DNA of 64,000 nt, taken from the NCBI RefSeq assembly GCF_964204865.1, contig NC_135255.1:20303135-20367134 (forward strand), in the 5' to 3' direction. Every line of letters starts with the position of its first letter. The stretch's first letter is position 1. The stretch comes from Styela clava (taxonomy: Eukaryota > Chordata > Ascidiacea > Stolidobranchia > Styelidae). The position numbers and the translations under genes are program-made. Under the pieces are notes generated by a model. It was not told the origin of the DNA. It was given only the letters and a program-made list of their open reading frames with translations, and made no database searches. Below are positions 47,825-60,991 of this stretch, in pieces.

Positions 47825-50550
47825 ACGGGTCGTTGATCACCATCTTAATTTTAGGTGAGTAAACTTACCAAATATCAATAATTAATTGTATTTTAACTAA
47901 GCAATAATCTAATAAACAACGTTGACATAAATTTCCTCCATACTTCTGATTAATAAACTTGTATTTCTCATATTTCATCAATAGCTTTCATCTCACTTTA
48001 GTAAAATTCGTCAGAAAACTAGTCGTAGGAAATAAAATACTGCAATATGATGTCAATACTAACCAATCGTTCAAAGTTTTATGCCTATACTAATCGAAAA
48101 GACATATATTCTTATTTAAATCGAAAACCAAAGGATTCTGCCAAACCGAAACTATTACTATTCTTTCTACTATCGCATTCCCGTTACTGCTTAGAAAAAC
48201 AGAATATAAAATTTTTTATTGTCATTTTTTGTCATCCAGGAACTGCAGTCGGTAGCCATGGTTAATGTGATAGAAGTGATATGAACATAACATTAGGAAA
48301 AGGGCGAATTAAGTTCTCCAAATATTCTCAGAAATACGGAAAATCAGCAAATTGCTCATGGAAATTTATTCCTTCGGAAGGTTACGCTGTTGTGTTAACA
48401 ATCACGTATAAGAGGCTTTATAATATTGCAAACTGGAACAAACTATGCTTGGGATCTTACAGGCTTATGATAAAAAAACGGTAGGATGAATGAAAATTGT
48501 TTTGATCTCCTTCATCTGATCTTGGTCAATTATTTTAAGAGTTGAAAGATATTTACCCCCAAACAAATATTTAAATTACATAACTTCAATATGCAATCTT
48601 TGTCATCACATCAAGGAGAAGTTAAGTAATATCTTAATTTGTACCTCTCCATGCCCGACGCTCTAGAAAACTAGAGCAAAATGACTGCGATACGCAAGAA
48701 TGTACGAGATACAAACATCTTACTGCATTGATCGAACCTTTTGAATACTTCGACTCTATGTGTGGTGAAGACGCCGGAAATAAGCAAAGCGTTCATGTTC
48801 AGTATATATCGGACGGACGAACATATACCGGTTCGGGGACAGTGGCGACTTCTGTAAGGGGTTTCAGTATCCAGTATATACAAGTTTTCACAATGCCCCA
48901 CAGTTACAGGTAAACATGCTAAATATTGTTCATTTATGAATTATATACATTTAAACAAAGAAAAGTAATAATGCACACTTATGATGATTTCCATGACCAA
49001 TATAATAGATAGATTCAAATCATCTCCAGATTTTTTTTACTGATTTTGATTCCCAACAAGTGATGAGAAGTGCTTCATGTCACGTGATAGGAATAACTCT
49101 AAATCGAGTTTAACCTCGATTTTCTTGTGTGTGTGTTTCTTGTAACAATGTGTACAGGAAAGTAAAGCAGCATTTCATTTATTTTCATCATCATGCAGCA
49201 ATCCCCTGCCCGAATACAACTAATGCTCCTATTACCACACAATATCCGGGTTATCCTACAACTGACGAAGCCACCACGGGTGAAACTTTACGCTGTAAGG
49301 TGGGATCCGGACACTCATACATCCGATGAGACAACTGGGATCGAAAAAGGGAATGAATTAATCACAACGTCTGACAAGTTAACATTGAAAACTACCATGG
49401 GTAGTACCAGCGGTAGAAATTTTTGAATGGGTGTGTGTAGTTGTTTGCATACTCAGTACGTTTTGTGTATGGCGTTTACTGTATTACTGATTAGTCGATC
49501 GCTAGATATTTTGAAGATTTTGGGCGATTGCAGCCAAAAGCAGGTTGGCCACCCCTGTTATACAACGTTATGTATTTTCAACAGAAACAATCAATACAAA
49601 CACTGATAGAATCTCAAGCACAAGCGGAATGAGTCAAACAACTCTAATTCTCCTCCTCTCCATACCCGAATTCATCTTCGTTTTACCCATGGTCGTGGGT
49701 GGGATTGTATTTTACATGAAAATACGGTGAGTATACTTCATGCTTAGAAATACAGCCGTATACCCATTGAAATAACCGATAAATATTGTATTTTATATTC
49801 AGGTATTGTGCCCACTATTAATTAAACAAATCATCCTAAACTTCAAGCTAAATATTATAGATTTACTCAACTGCCACATTGACGACATTCGTGTCCTATG
49901 AAAATATTCTAAGGACTACCTTTATAGATGAAGCTGATGTGATATTATATATTATTATTATTTTAGATCACAACGTTCAGACCATGCCAGCACAGCACAA
50001 GGGACTGTTTTACTAATTCTACTGAGATCGGAAACATCAGTTCTACGGGACAAAACGAAACGTCATCTGGTGATGTGAGATATGCTAGGAAGCTGAACTT
50101 TCTTCGCTATAACGTTTTAAAAACTGGGGTTTTATTGATGTTTTAGATTTTCAACGCTTGTTATTGTCGTCATTTAGGCGTCATTGGAACAAATCTCGTA
50201 ATATTAGTTTGTTTTCCGTTCTAGTGTACATGTTTCTGATTTCAGCAATGTCCGCGTATATTTCGCATTTTGAACTCATTCTAACCGACGTAAATAACTG
50301 ATGTAATATTAATTGATGTTTCCGAAAAAGTAAGGTACTAAGCAAAAACATTCCTATCTTAATACAGAGGTAATAGGATTCATGATATATATTCAGATAC
50401 CGATGGCTACGGAGAAGTTCAAGCTGGGCCCTCTGGTGGATATGAAGAGATACAACCAGCAACTAATGAATACGAGAAAGTGCAAATAAGGGCAAATAAC
50501 TCACAAACAAGACGCCGGATATAAAGCCACGTATATGAACGTTGCATAAA
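47825..50550 (+). pseudogene. Receptor G, class 1 CUB receptor pseudogene without a start
   Basis: Exon remnants: about 47825-47854 (signal exon lacking its ATG), 48240-48480 and about 48691-48909 (CUB), 49199-49400 (stalk), 49585-49726 (membrane, open), 49967 to about 50064, 50397 to about 50550 (tail). Defects: the start codon and 5' module are replaced by repeat sequence (CGTCAACCCTTACGGGTTGA, also near 51270-51297); CAG of the first CUB Cys motif is TAA; the exon 3 acceptor AG is CG; a 4-bp insertion in exon 3; a deletion in the stalk; a frameshift in the juxtamembrane exon; and a frameshift after YEKV. The first tail tyrosine reads YGEV. Clearly dead. Confidence 0.85.
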
Positions 50551-52619
50551 AGTGCAGTGTACTGTAAAAGATTTGTCCTTATCGACATAGTTTTCTATTA
50601 CTCAATTGTGGAACTGTGGATCGACTTCAAACGTATTCAAACGAACCAACATTGAGCCTCATTTAAGAACAACTAAATCAAAAAAGTAATTGATTGAAGT
50701 CAATGATCTCAGAATGAACAAGCTTGTCTGCCTAAACCTAACTCAATCTCAACCAAGACACTTCATATCAAGTAAGAGCATTTCCCGATTAGTCACCAAC
50801 GATGCGTTCACTCTTAGCAAGAGTCTGGCTTTGAACTTGGGTCTCTATGTTGGCACTTTACATCTACGTGTTTACCTATGCCACATACACGGTTGTTGTA
50901 GTTCAAAAGTCGGATCTACGGTACCCATCGTCAATATCAGGAGGTTAAAAATTCTAGAATTTTAGATTAGATATTAGAACCTTGTGTGTCACTGCTCGAT
51001 AACCAGCTTTGGTACCCAGCGACGTCCCTTACCCAGTATAACTGTGTGAGGGATATAAATACGCATTGCTATAGCGCAACGTTGTACATTTTCGATATGA
51101 GGTTTTTACACGATTTTCGATCCTAACAATTCCGTGTATAAGTAGTCATTTAATATGTAAGATACTATATTTTAAAGGACCAGAAGTCGGCATTGTTTAA
51201 TTTATTGTACCATGTGCGAGAGCGAGATCATACACATGAGGTGGCAATATGTCTCACAAAACCTTTGGTGGGTCACGGCGTCATCCCTTACGGGTTGAAC
51301 GGACCTAAGCACATGGCCAGGTTGATAAACGGACACGACGTCGTTTTTAGTTATATCTAAATGTTGGATTGGTTTCTGCTGTCCTCTCAAAGAATATGAG
51401 TGAAATTGCATTTTATACATAGATACATTTGAAGGGTTCAAAATGTGTTTATTGAGTTAATGGAAGCAGGATCAATGGCTTGATTTGTTTGCGTATTGCA
51501 TAATATAATATACGAAGTACACGTACACGGGTGGTGATTAAATCAAATCCTTCTATGAAAATAATAGTTGAACTGGCGTAAATTTGAATATGCTGCCCAT
51601 TGTTATCTTCACACACAAGTACTTGTTGCAAATCTACCAATGATGTCAAATGACAGAGCTTCGTGTTTCCTTGTTCATTTCGGAAACAGTGTGGGAAGCG
51701 AACAAACGTTTTGACATACATAGTCAACCATTAAAGCTTGAAGTTTATCATCAGTTGCTAGTGTGGGAAGCAAATAATGTTTTGAGCAACATGAGGTTGT
51801 CATAATGTTAATGTTAGTTAGAAGTTGCCAGTGTCGATGGCTGGGAATATTCAGCTAGTTGTGAACGTTGCAGAAGAGTCAGTATCGTCACAATGGTTGC
51901 TGATGTGAGCTTAACTCTATTCGTTTTGGAATTGTACAAATGTCATCGAAACTAGAAACAGTTTCAGATCTTTTTATATCAAGAAACTATAAAGTGAATT
52001 AAAACGATGGGTTCAATATCATATTACCTAAAAACGCAGGGAGGTGGAGTAGGAGTCGTCCTTCAAAACGGCATCGCTGATTCCCTTAACAAATTGGGGG
52101 ACAGCAATAGAAGGAAAAATAATTGGAGACGATGGGTTTCCAAATCAAAGTTAGATTCAGCTATGAATGTATAAAGAACTAACTTGCGCCGAAATTTTTA
52201 TGAATAGTCGCAAACGTTATTTTCCTGAAATATACAAAAGTATGCCACTAGGAAGTATTATTTTGTTGAGGTGCTGATTCAGACTGTTGATTTCGTGTAG
52301 AGTAGACAGTTTTAATTGGTGATTGCACCAGACATGCTCATAGTATAGATTTCACGGGTGCGCAACTTATATCTCGTGCAATAACAAATCACGACGGGTG
52401 CCAAATATGGTATGCTTGCTTGGGGTTGCTGACTTCTAGGCTCGTCGTATTCTATAACTGCGTTGCGCAAATAAAGTGAAGAGCACATTTGCGTGAATGT
52501 ATTTGAGAATTCTTGCATATATCTTACTATTGTCTTGCTACAGATCGACAATGAAAACATTGCATTAAGTATCTCTGGTTGAATCAGTCGGACGTTGGGT
52601 TTGTAGAATGAAAATATAA

Positions 52620-52960
52620 ACGATTCGATTAGTTTGTTGTGACTGTGCATGATATGTAGTGAAAGCCTTATCCGTTAATAGATATGGCACCTATCATGTA
52701 TGTCTCATGACTGATCTGTCTCTACGAGCTAGATTTGCGAATTAACAATGACGTCAAATACAAACAAGTCATGTTTTCTTAATCTTTGTAAATGATTCCG
52801 GAACATTCGGTCTACTTGTCCGACCTAAAGCAGTTTGTGAGCTTTTATAGCAAAATGAACACTAAATACCAGTTGACAAAAACAGTCGCAACATTTCCGA
52901 GACGCCAGTTTAGGCATACAGTATTTTATAACACTGAACAGTTAACCGAGTAACAACCAG
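52620..52960 (+). promoter_or_regulatory. Orphan copy of the receptor 5' module
   Basis: GTAGTGAAAGCC, CTCATGACTGATCTGTCTCT, AGCAAAATGAACACTAAATA and GAGACGCCAGTTTAGGCATA match the module preceding D and I in order. No signal-peptide or CUB exon follows; the next receptor exon belongs to H and has its own module. A relic of a lost gene is the likely reading. Confidence 0.5.
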
Positions 52961-53353
52961 AGACGTGTAATCCGAGTCTATCGATGCTTATTTACGAATA
53001 AAAACATCTTAACATCGAACTTTTTGCGATTCAACCTCGAAACATCAGTATTACTCAATACATATGTGCTATGAAGGAGGTATATAATCCATAAATGAAT
53101 GATTCGCGCTACATAAAGGCAGGTAGCGATGGACAGAAATAACAGCGGATGACGGGTTTCGAATACAAATAACGTGCAAATAGAAAGGAGCATTACTTAT
53201 TTGGTATGTTCCTGGCCCGCTTCGATTTTATTTTTTCCGTCTAACACCCGTCGCCTATTTTGAGCCAATAGTAAACCTCCCCATCTCTGGCTTTACTTTG
53301 ATATGTGTTTTCAGGCCGTTCTATAATTTCTGTACTCCCGCAGACCCCCAATG

Positions 53354-53685
53354 CAGGAGTGTGCAACAGGCGACGCACAGCCCACAACCCAGCCCCCAAG
53401 CCAGTTGGTGTGGCTCTGGTCAAAACTCAGATTTTTAGAAGTCCGCTGACTGATGAACATTTAACTAGTCCGTTAAGGGTTGCTACAACTTTTATCAAAG
53501 CTGATGTAAACAAACTATGCAATAACTCGAAATTTCAAGTGTCTTTGTCTCTTTCAAGTCTTCAACTTTGCATTCTAAGATGTTTTAAATTCGTTGTGTA
53601 CATAAATAATCTAATGTTTTTGTGGCCCAGCGAGATGTTTGACGTGTGGTATATGGCCCGCCGACAATAATGTTGCATACCCCTG
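53354..53685. mobile_element. hAT-type MITE upstream of H
   Basis: The termini CAGGAGTGTGCAACAGGCG and AATGTTGCATACCCCTG are inverted copies of the family at 27140-27509 and 38464-38645. Flanks CCCCAATG / CCCTAATA match 6 of 8 bases. Confidence 0.6.
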
Positions 53686-53929
53686 CCCTAATAGATATAA
53701 CTTCTCAATCTGATTAGCTTCCGAAGCAAAACGATGTGATTTGTTATGATGCTAACTAATTCTCTCTAGCATTCAATTAAATATTTACACAAAGTTACGT
53801 CGTAATCGTAATATCCATCACGTTTAAGGAAGAAGGTCTGTATGTTCTTTTCTCTGGATAGGCTGATGTTCATGTTAATAGAGGATCATTCTAACCGTGC
53901 TCAAATACTTTTTGTGACAGTATGTTTTA

Positions 53930-54422
53930 GGAAGCGCATGCCTACGGGATTCGGTCAACGGGTATGGGCACCTTTTATACAATCATGACCAGTCAATATC
54001 TACCCGCCAGGTTAGTTATTGCAAATTACTATTGATGTCGAACATAAACAAACCTTGTTTTCTTAATCTTTGTAAAATCATTCTATGAAAAACACATTCT
54101 ATCTGACTCAGTAAGATAAAGGTTTGTGAGGAGTTTACTTGGCATGAAGGAAGGTAATAGAGAAATGAACATTGAATATAGCAGTTGGCAGAAATAGTCA
54201 AAACAATGCTGAGAGACCAGTGCACCCATATCGAATTTTGTATTACAGATTCGTTGCAAAGCGCTCGGGTTACGAACGGTGCTCTTGAATAATCAAGAAT
54301 ATGTATCGAAGTTAGGGCATGTTCATCTCAGCAACATCGGCATAATAAAATCTTGCCTTACAATTAATTTTGACAAAAAGCGATTCTTTTGATATTAAGT
54401 TTTTTTTTGCTTTCTTACTTAG
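53930..54422 (+). promoter_or_regulatory. Conserved 5' module of receptor H ending in a lone splice acceptor
   Basis: It contains GAAATGAACATTGAATATAG, CAGTTGGCAGAAATAGTC, TGCTGAGAGACCAGTGCACC and GTTACGAACGGTGCTCTTGA, all shared with the module of D. It ends in TTTTTTTTTGCTTTCTTACTTAG. Confidence 0.42.
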
Positions 54423-54447
54423 AACTAAAAAGATTAATCGAATTAAA

Positions 54448-57400
54448 ATGATTTGGTCGTTGATCGCCATCTTGATTCTAGGTAAAGTTATATAAGTGTT
54501 ACTAATTAATTATATTCTAACTTAGCAATAAACAAACAAACAACTTTGACAGAAATTTATTCTATATCTCGGATAGATAAACTTTTATTTCTTATTAATA
54601 GTCAACCAGTAATCATTTTTCCTCTCATTCTTATTTCGGAGCTCCAAAAGTATGTGCACCAAGATGGCGCACAACCTGAACATAGTATGTGTGTACCGGT
54701 TTGGATTCAGGTTGTGTGACATCTTGATGCACATACTTCTGGAGAACCATCATTTCATTTATAGCTTTCGTCGAAATTTGGAAAAATCTGTCAGAAAACA
54801 ATTCGTACGAAATAAAATAATGTACTATGATGCTAATCATTTGTTCAAAGTGTTATGCCTATACTAATCCAGAACACATCAAATCTTATTAAAATAGAAA
54901 ACTGAAGGCTTACTCCTGACCATTCTACTATCGCATTCCCGTTACTGCCATGAAAAATTTCCTGATAGCATATACAATTATCTCATTGTCATTTTCTGAA
55001 TCCTAGGCGCTGTAGCCCGTGGCAATGGTCAATGTCATGGAGAGGCGATGAGCATAACATCAGAAAACGGCGAAATAGATTCTCCGGATTATGATAACGA
55101 ATACGGAAAATCAGCAAATTGCTCATGGAAATTCACTCCTGCGGAAGGTTACGCTCTTGTGTTAACAATCACGTATCAGAGGCTTTATATTCTTGACATA
55201 ACGAGCAACAATAATCCAAAAAAATATTGTTTGGGATCGTACAACCTCACTATAAACAACGGTTGGTATCATATTATTAGAAAATAGTTTTAAAAGATCG
55301 ATTCCCTGTACGACATATGCCAATTCCGATTTTTCTTGGGGGCGTTTAGGTCACTCGAGATTTCGAATTTACTAATATCGATGTGGTGAAGCGTCCACCT
55401 TGCTTTAGGCATTGGTGAATATAATTGAATTAAAAGAACGTCTTGGGGTAATTGGTTTGATCGCATAGAAGTATTTCGCAAAGTGATTTGCTATTTTACC
55501 TTGCGCATGACAAAACTGAAAGAATTTTATTCAGATACTCAGGAATGTAGGAGATACATTGATACCAGATATTCTACTACAATGCCCTTTCAATATTTCG
55601 ACACGATGTGCGGTGAAGACAAAGAAAATAAATCAAGTGTTCATGTTCAGTATATATCTGATGGACGAACATATAACGGTACTGAAAAAGTGCAAACCGT
55701 ATCAATGGGTTTCAGAATTCATTACAAGTTTTTAGAATGTCCCACGACTGCTGGTAAATATTGATGAAAACATAGACAAACCGTAAATTAAGCTTTTATC
55801 CTTTTAACTATACATAAAATTTCTTCGACTTTGATGAGTACCTCGCTTTGCGTAAGAATTGTAATTTCGAAACTAATATGAAAATGCATACATTTTTTTA
55901 TTCGAATGAAGACGAATCCGCAATTATACAAAAATAGCAGTTTCAAGCAATTACCTTAAAAAATATACTTCACCTTGATATAATCCTTTTCTTAGAAACA
56001 ACAACTGATCATGTCCTAACAAGTATTTTGGAAGGAAGCTCCTACATAGAACAAACAGGTACCACCTTTGAGGACAACCGTACTCTTTCTACTAAAGGTA
56101 AGTAGGTACCCCATGGACGTTTGCTGCAATGCGTACAATCAAGACTACACAGGCTCTGGCAACAATAAAAACTTCCATTTTTATTGTAATGATTTTGTTA
56201 ATTACATCAGGTAAATTAAATATCGCGAAAATCAAAACCTTGGTAAGTCAGGATTGGAAAAGCCATTATTTTTTAACAATGTTTGTCAGGCTATGGTTCA
56301 CAATTTAGGACAGAATTCGACTGCAATGAAAATCGTAAAAGATCCCAATAGATTTATCACATTACGGGTCAGTTGGCGCATGATATCGTAATTCAAAAAT
56401 TTATTATCAATATTTAATTGCGTTGGTAAATTGTTTTCTTAAGTTTTATTAAAAATGGAACCAACCATAAACCATACAATGATGGTGTCGGGTTTCAAAA
56501 CCAATACAAGCCACTTTATTAATGTTATTATAACAGACACAGAAAACAATGACGTTGGAACTTTCAGCGAAACTGACGGCGCCAACTCACATGGAATAAG
56601 TGATACTGCAAAGCTTTTCCTCGTTTCTATCCCAGGATTCATTGGCATTATATTACTTGCGGTGACTGCAATCGTATTCTGCAGAAAGAGAATGTAATTA
56701 ACTCTTATTGAGTACTTCCTTGATTAGCCAATAAATATTTGTCTTGGTTATATACGTAAAGAAATACCAACTGGTCAAATGAAGCGTAAGCTAAACGGAT
56801 ATATTGCATGGGTGCAATGACCTAGTGGGGATGGCGTCGGACTGTAAGAGTCGTTGATATTATATTTCATATACAACCGTACACCAGCCATCTAGTAACT
56901 TATACATTCGCAATCGCGAATCATTATTATTATCGTGACTGCCTGTCGGGAACCTTGTTCATAGGAAAGTCTAAAAACGCCTATAGCGGCAGAATTCATC
57001 CAAGATAGGATTATATGAAATCGTTGTATACGGTCAAGTCGAATATGATTAAAACAACAAAATATAGGTCCCGAATATCATCGTAATAATATAAGAATAT
57101 TTGTTAACAGGGACAAATATCAAGAAAACAAAAATGTCGAACAAGACAATGTAGGCGGAAATAAGATGGAAAATGCTGAATCTCCAATCAAAGAATCGGA
57201 CCAAGACACTGCTGCAGGTAAGAACTTATTTAATGGATCTTAATACGAGAACACATTCCAGGTTGACTAAAATCTTATATCTAAAACTTGCTCTTTTATT
57301 TTAAAAACGTTTCACTCTCGAAAGGAAGCATAGAGTACAAAAAACTAAGCTTTATAAGCCTTGAACATCATGAATTCTTACGGAAACGACAGTGTACGGT

Positions 57401-57915
57401 TGTTTTGATTGAAAAATAATTGTCAAGTTGCAAAGTCATAAAAATTTGCCTAAAAACAGGAACAGTTTAAATCAAAGCGAAATTAAATATCAATGCTTAA
57501 TTCAGCTGAAAATGATGAACCGGCAAATTCAACAATTCAAGATGAGGAAGGTCCATATACTATCATGTATTCTGCACTTTCACGACAAGACGAAGAAGGT
57601 AATAAAAAGAGAACCATATGTGGTAGACTGAATATTTTGACGACAAAAACATACCAGTGATAAAGATTACAAATTAATAATTTAATGCGTTTACATAACG
57701 TGACATATATTAATGTTTTTAGAAGCATTTTGCATTGGCCTAAGCATCCTTGAAATCGCAGGTAGAAATATTTCGATACATCAATTACCATATATACTTT
57801 TATTTCAGATGTGAAGGAAAACTCAGAAATTAAAGAAGACGGGCACAAATACGACATGTATTCAGCCGTTGTAAGAAAGATAGAAAGAGGTGACAAAGAG
57901 ACGATTCATGTGTGA
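54448..57915 (+). CDS. Receptor H, intact class 2 (ITIM-like) CUB receptor, 357 aa
   Basis: Exons: 54448-54481 (signal MIWSLIAILILG), 55007-55261 and 55535-55753 (CUB), 55996-56097 (short stalk), 56537-56693 (membrane), 57111-57217, 57506-57598, 57809-57915 (tail). The total is 1,074 bases in one open frame. The CUB holds NCSWKF, CLGSYNLTINNG, SSVHVQYISDGRTYNGT and GFRIHY. The loop before CLGSY is the longest in the cluster (LDITSNNNPKKY). The stalk has one sequon (NRT). The membrane span is LFLVSIPGFIGIILLAVTAI, then FCRKRM. The tail has PYTIMYSAL (ITIM consensus) and, about 24 residues later, KYDMYSAVV, spacing typical of tandem SHP-recruiting motifs; it ends IHV. A splice acceptor (AG at 54421-54422) lies 25 bases before the ATG. 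Inhibitory function is inferred. Confidence 0.88.
54640..54748. mobile_element. MITE of the GCTCCCGTAGTATGTG family in intron 1 of H
   Basis: AGTATGTGCACCAAGATGGC and its inverse form a hairpin of about 109 bp, closest to the copy at 5980-6083. Confidence 0.6.
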
Positions 57916-60900
57916 TCACCCGACAACCACCCCCACCCGCCTCCTTTTCCATACGATGACGGATTGTTTATGGTTTAGACATCTGCCTTGCTGTACAGAC
58001 CCTGATTTTCAAACCCACAGTGAAAGTGGGTTTACTGGTAATTATTAGACACGTTCTCTTAATTGCTGTTTGTCTTTGGAAGTCGTTATCATTTTGTAAT
58101 TAGAATTGTATTCTGTGTAATTAACTACTGGTCAATTCGGATTCAAATCTAATATCCGAAGCTAAAAATTTATTTTTTCCGATTTTCCATCTAGTGCTAT
58201 TTGCAAGGTTTCATACAACGAAATTAGTCAGGTAACGGTGCTCGGCACCAGACACCCTTCGTTTTTGTTCATTTATTCTAATGTTTCATATCAATATTGA
58301 ACTAATGTTAATATTTAAATTAATATTAACAATTTTGCAACAATTTTATCGATTATTATTATATACGTTTCGTACATGTGTCCCCAACTATTCTGGGTTC
58401 CTCTCTACTCATCCCCTTTCAATTGAATTAACTCAGCAAGGCAGATAATGATCAATGAATATTTTTATTATTTTCTATCATTCAACAGCATATTATCAAA
58501 ACTGTAATCTTATTATTTTAACTTTCACTGCTCGGACTGGAAATTTTCTCACATTTTGACATTATATCTATCTTGCTGCATTCAAATAGGTTTTTGTTTT
58601 TTTTAAGATTCGAAACTTTCCCGCAGAGCAGTAAAGTAAGCAGAAAACGTTTGATGTAATTTGACATGGGAGTTTTGCATATCTTAACAGCTGTTAGCAT
58701 TACAAAATAAGTTTTGTCAAGTCAGTGTCAACTTAGACACGGTGAAAAAATTAATTAAGTCGATAATGATGGCGAAATATAGTGATATTTAACGTTGCGC
58801 CAATTACAATTATTAAAATCCATGTGGATTTTTTGATGCTGGAAAACAACATTTTAAATTTAAACAAAATCTATGATCAAGATTTTTAAATGTGGACCGG
58901 CGACGGAATCCGGCTCCTAAAATACCGGGCACGTTATGAAGAATCTGCAAAAATTCGGTCCGCCAAACCATATAGTTGCGGTGTGGGAGTTAAGTTTCTG
59001 TTTATCAGTTTTGATTATGGAATGAGTAAAATATAATAACGTTGGATATACATATATTACAATACATATAGAAATATAATTACACTACTGGCGTCTTGTC
59101 CGAATATATTATATAAATAAAGACTATTCCAAAATCTGTCCTAAGTTTGTGCGCATATGAAGTTTTACGCTGTATGTCCAGTTATTAAAAGATAAATGAG
59201 TGCCGTCACCTACCTACAATAATATTGAGTACTATATGCTGGATAACATAGTTACATAATACAAGGTACTCCACTGAAATGACCAAACATGTTTGAAATG
59301 TAAAACACGAACATATTTCCTTGTATATTGGAAAAACCGAGTGAGTGGGAAGCAAATGATAGATGACATTTAAAGCTTCGAGTTTGTCATAAGTTGCGAA
59401 TGTGGGAGGTGAATGATGCTTGGACAGAACACGATTGTGCCATAAAAACTGATGTTTATTAGGAGTTGCGAGTGTCGTTGGTTGAAGACATTGGGTATTC
59501 GAAGCAGTATAGAAATGCAGTAGACGCAGTAGAAAAATTAAATGCGAACGTTACAGAATATTCAACTGAGGCTTATAAGTTGGACATGAGATTCTCAAGT
59601 GAGAGTCGATGAAAGGTTATTTATATCCGTTTGGAAATTGCGCAGATTCGGTTAAAATAAGCAAAAGCTCCAGAACTATTAAGTCAACAAAACGATGAGT
59701 TTGATAACATGTAGAATTACATAAATATATCTCCATCGCGAGGATGAACCTGTCTGCTATTGCATTATCAGATTCAGAGTTATGGAGTCGAAGTTTGGCA
59801 AGGTTTAGCTAGAATTGGTGTCGTCTTTTAAAGCAGACCGGAGTTGGAATTTTGAATTATCCGAAGTCGAGATTTGGCATTTCATATTACCAATGGCGAT
59901 AAACTGACATAGAAGTCAGAAAATTTTTTGTATAGAAGCCCCGGAAGCATCGAGTTTACTGATCGTTAACAGTCTGTTAGAGGAGACCTGCACACGCCAA
60001 TGTCACACGTTTTGTTATCAAAATCCAAATTTTTCTAGAGTTTGAAGCTGGAGCTGGAGGCGACAGTTTTGAGTCGACGTCGATTGTAAGTTTTCTCCGG
60101 TCCCTAATCTGATGACACGAGGTAGTTTACAATTCCGGCAAACAGAAATGCAAAAGCATATATATTCACCAACGAATAAAGCAAAATGCCGTTTGGTTGT
60201 AGACTGGAAGGTGACGATAAGAAGCGTAGACGGCAATTTAAAATTCAATATTCACATTTATTACTAATCACCCCAACAACAAACTGTATCCTTTCGGACC
60301 CTGAAACCTTCGTATTACACAGTAGATGAAGTATATTGTATGGGGCAGGGCATATAAGCCGTAAAGACTGAGTCACATAACATACTGGAATAGAAGTTGA
60401 AATAGTTACAGGCAATGGGTTTTGGACATGTAACAATGTATCTAAAATGTAAAAAATAGTTTCAACACATGATGACGTTCTTGGTCACGTTGCAAAAAAA
60501 AGGATAAAGATGACATGGAATTGGGAATTTATGGTTATTCCACAACCCCAAACTTTTGTTTTGCACGGGGATTGGGTTGTTACGTCTCCAAAAAAGTTCA
60601 TTCCGTTTTAGAATATATACAAGAGATGGTTAGTTTTGACTTTGCAGTGCATTGATATATATGTAGTGAAAGCCTACAAGATCTTGTCATGGATTTGTTC
60701 GGACTTTTATATGTGGCTCATGACTAATCTGCCTCTACGCACAATATTTGCAAATCACCATCGACGTCAAAAAAGAACGAGTTATGTTTTTCTTATCTTT
60801 GTGAAATGAAAAACGGTCTATTGGCCTCGAATGGTGTTTTTGAATGGCAATCAGAAATGCGGAATCGGAGATGTTTATATCTGAATCATCCGGTTTTTTA

Positions 60901-60966
60901 AAATCTAATCTCTCAAATTAATGCGGGCCATTATGATACTGTTGGGTTTTCTTGTTTCTTTACCAG
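57916..60966. other. Class 2 3' block of H, block R, and 5' module of I
   Basis: 57916-58800 matches the flanks after C, E and I. A partial block R lies at about 59270-59700. Bases 60030-60450 resemble 29400-29700 upstream of D. The conserved 5' module starts at about 60655 and ends at the acceptor AG 60965-60966. No gene seen. Confidence 0.5.
60655..60966 (+). promoter_or_regulatory. Conserved 5' module of receptor I ending in a lone splice acceptor
   Basis: ATGTAGTGAAAGCCTACAAG, GTCATGGATTTGTTCGGAC and TGTGGCTCATGACTAATCTG match the module of D. It ends GTTTTCTTGTTTCTTTACCAG, 25 bases before the ATG. It is shorter than in D, lacking part of the central segment. Confidence 0.42.
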
Positions 60967-60991
60967 GAAGAAAATGATTAGTCTAGTTAAC

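Larger units (their letters stand above)
50551..54422. other. Class 1 block, block R, orphan 5' module and hAT MITE between G and H
   Basis: The class 1 downstream block (about 50645-50870) is followed by a 51060-51480 segment shared with 22130-22500 and 47580-47830, block R (about 51480-51960), an orphan copy of the 5' module (about 52620-52960), a hAT MITE (53354-53685), and the 5' module of H. No gene exons were found after the orphan module. Confidence 0.5.

Noticed and set aside
49129..49329. Independent small gene over the stalk exon of G
   Set aside because: The sequence aligns with the stalk exons of D and F and is part of the G pseudogene.
56818..56870. tRNA-like stretch with an A-box-like sequence and GTA
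   Set aside because: No acceptor stem or T-arm could be paired convincingly.
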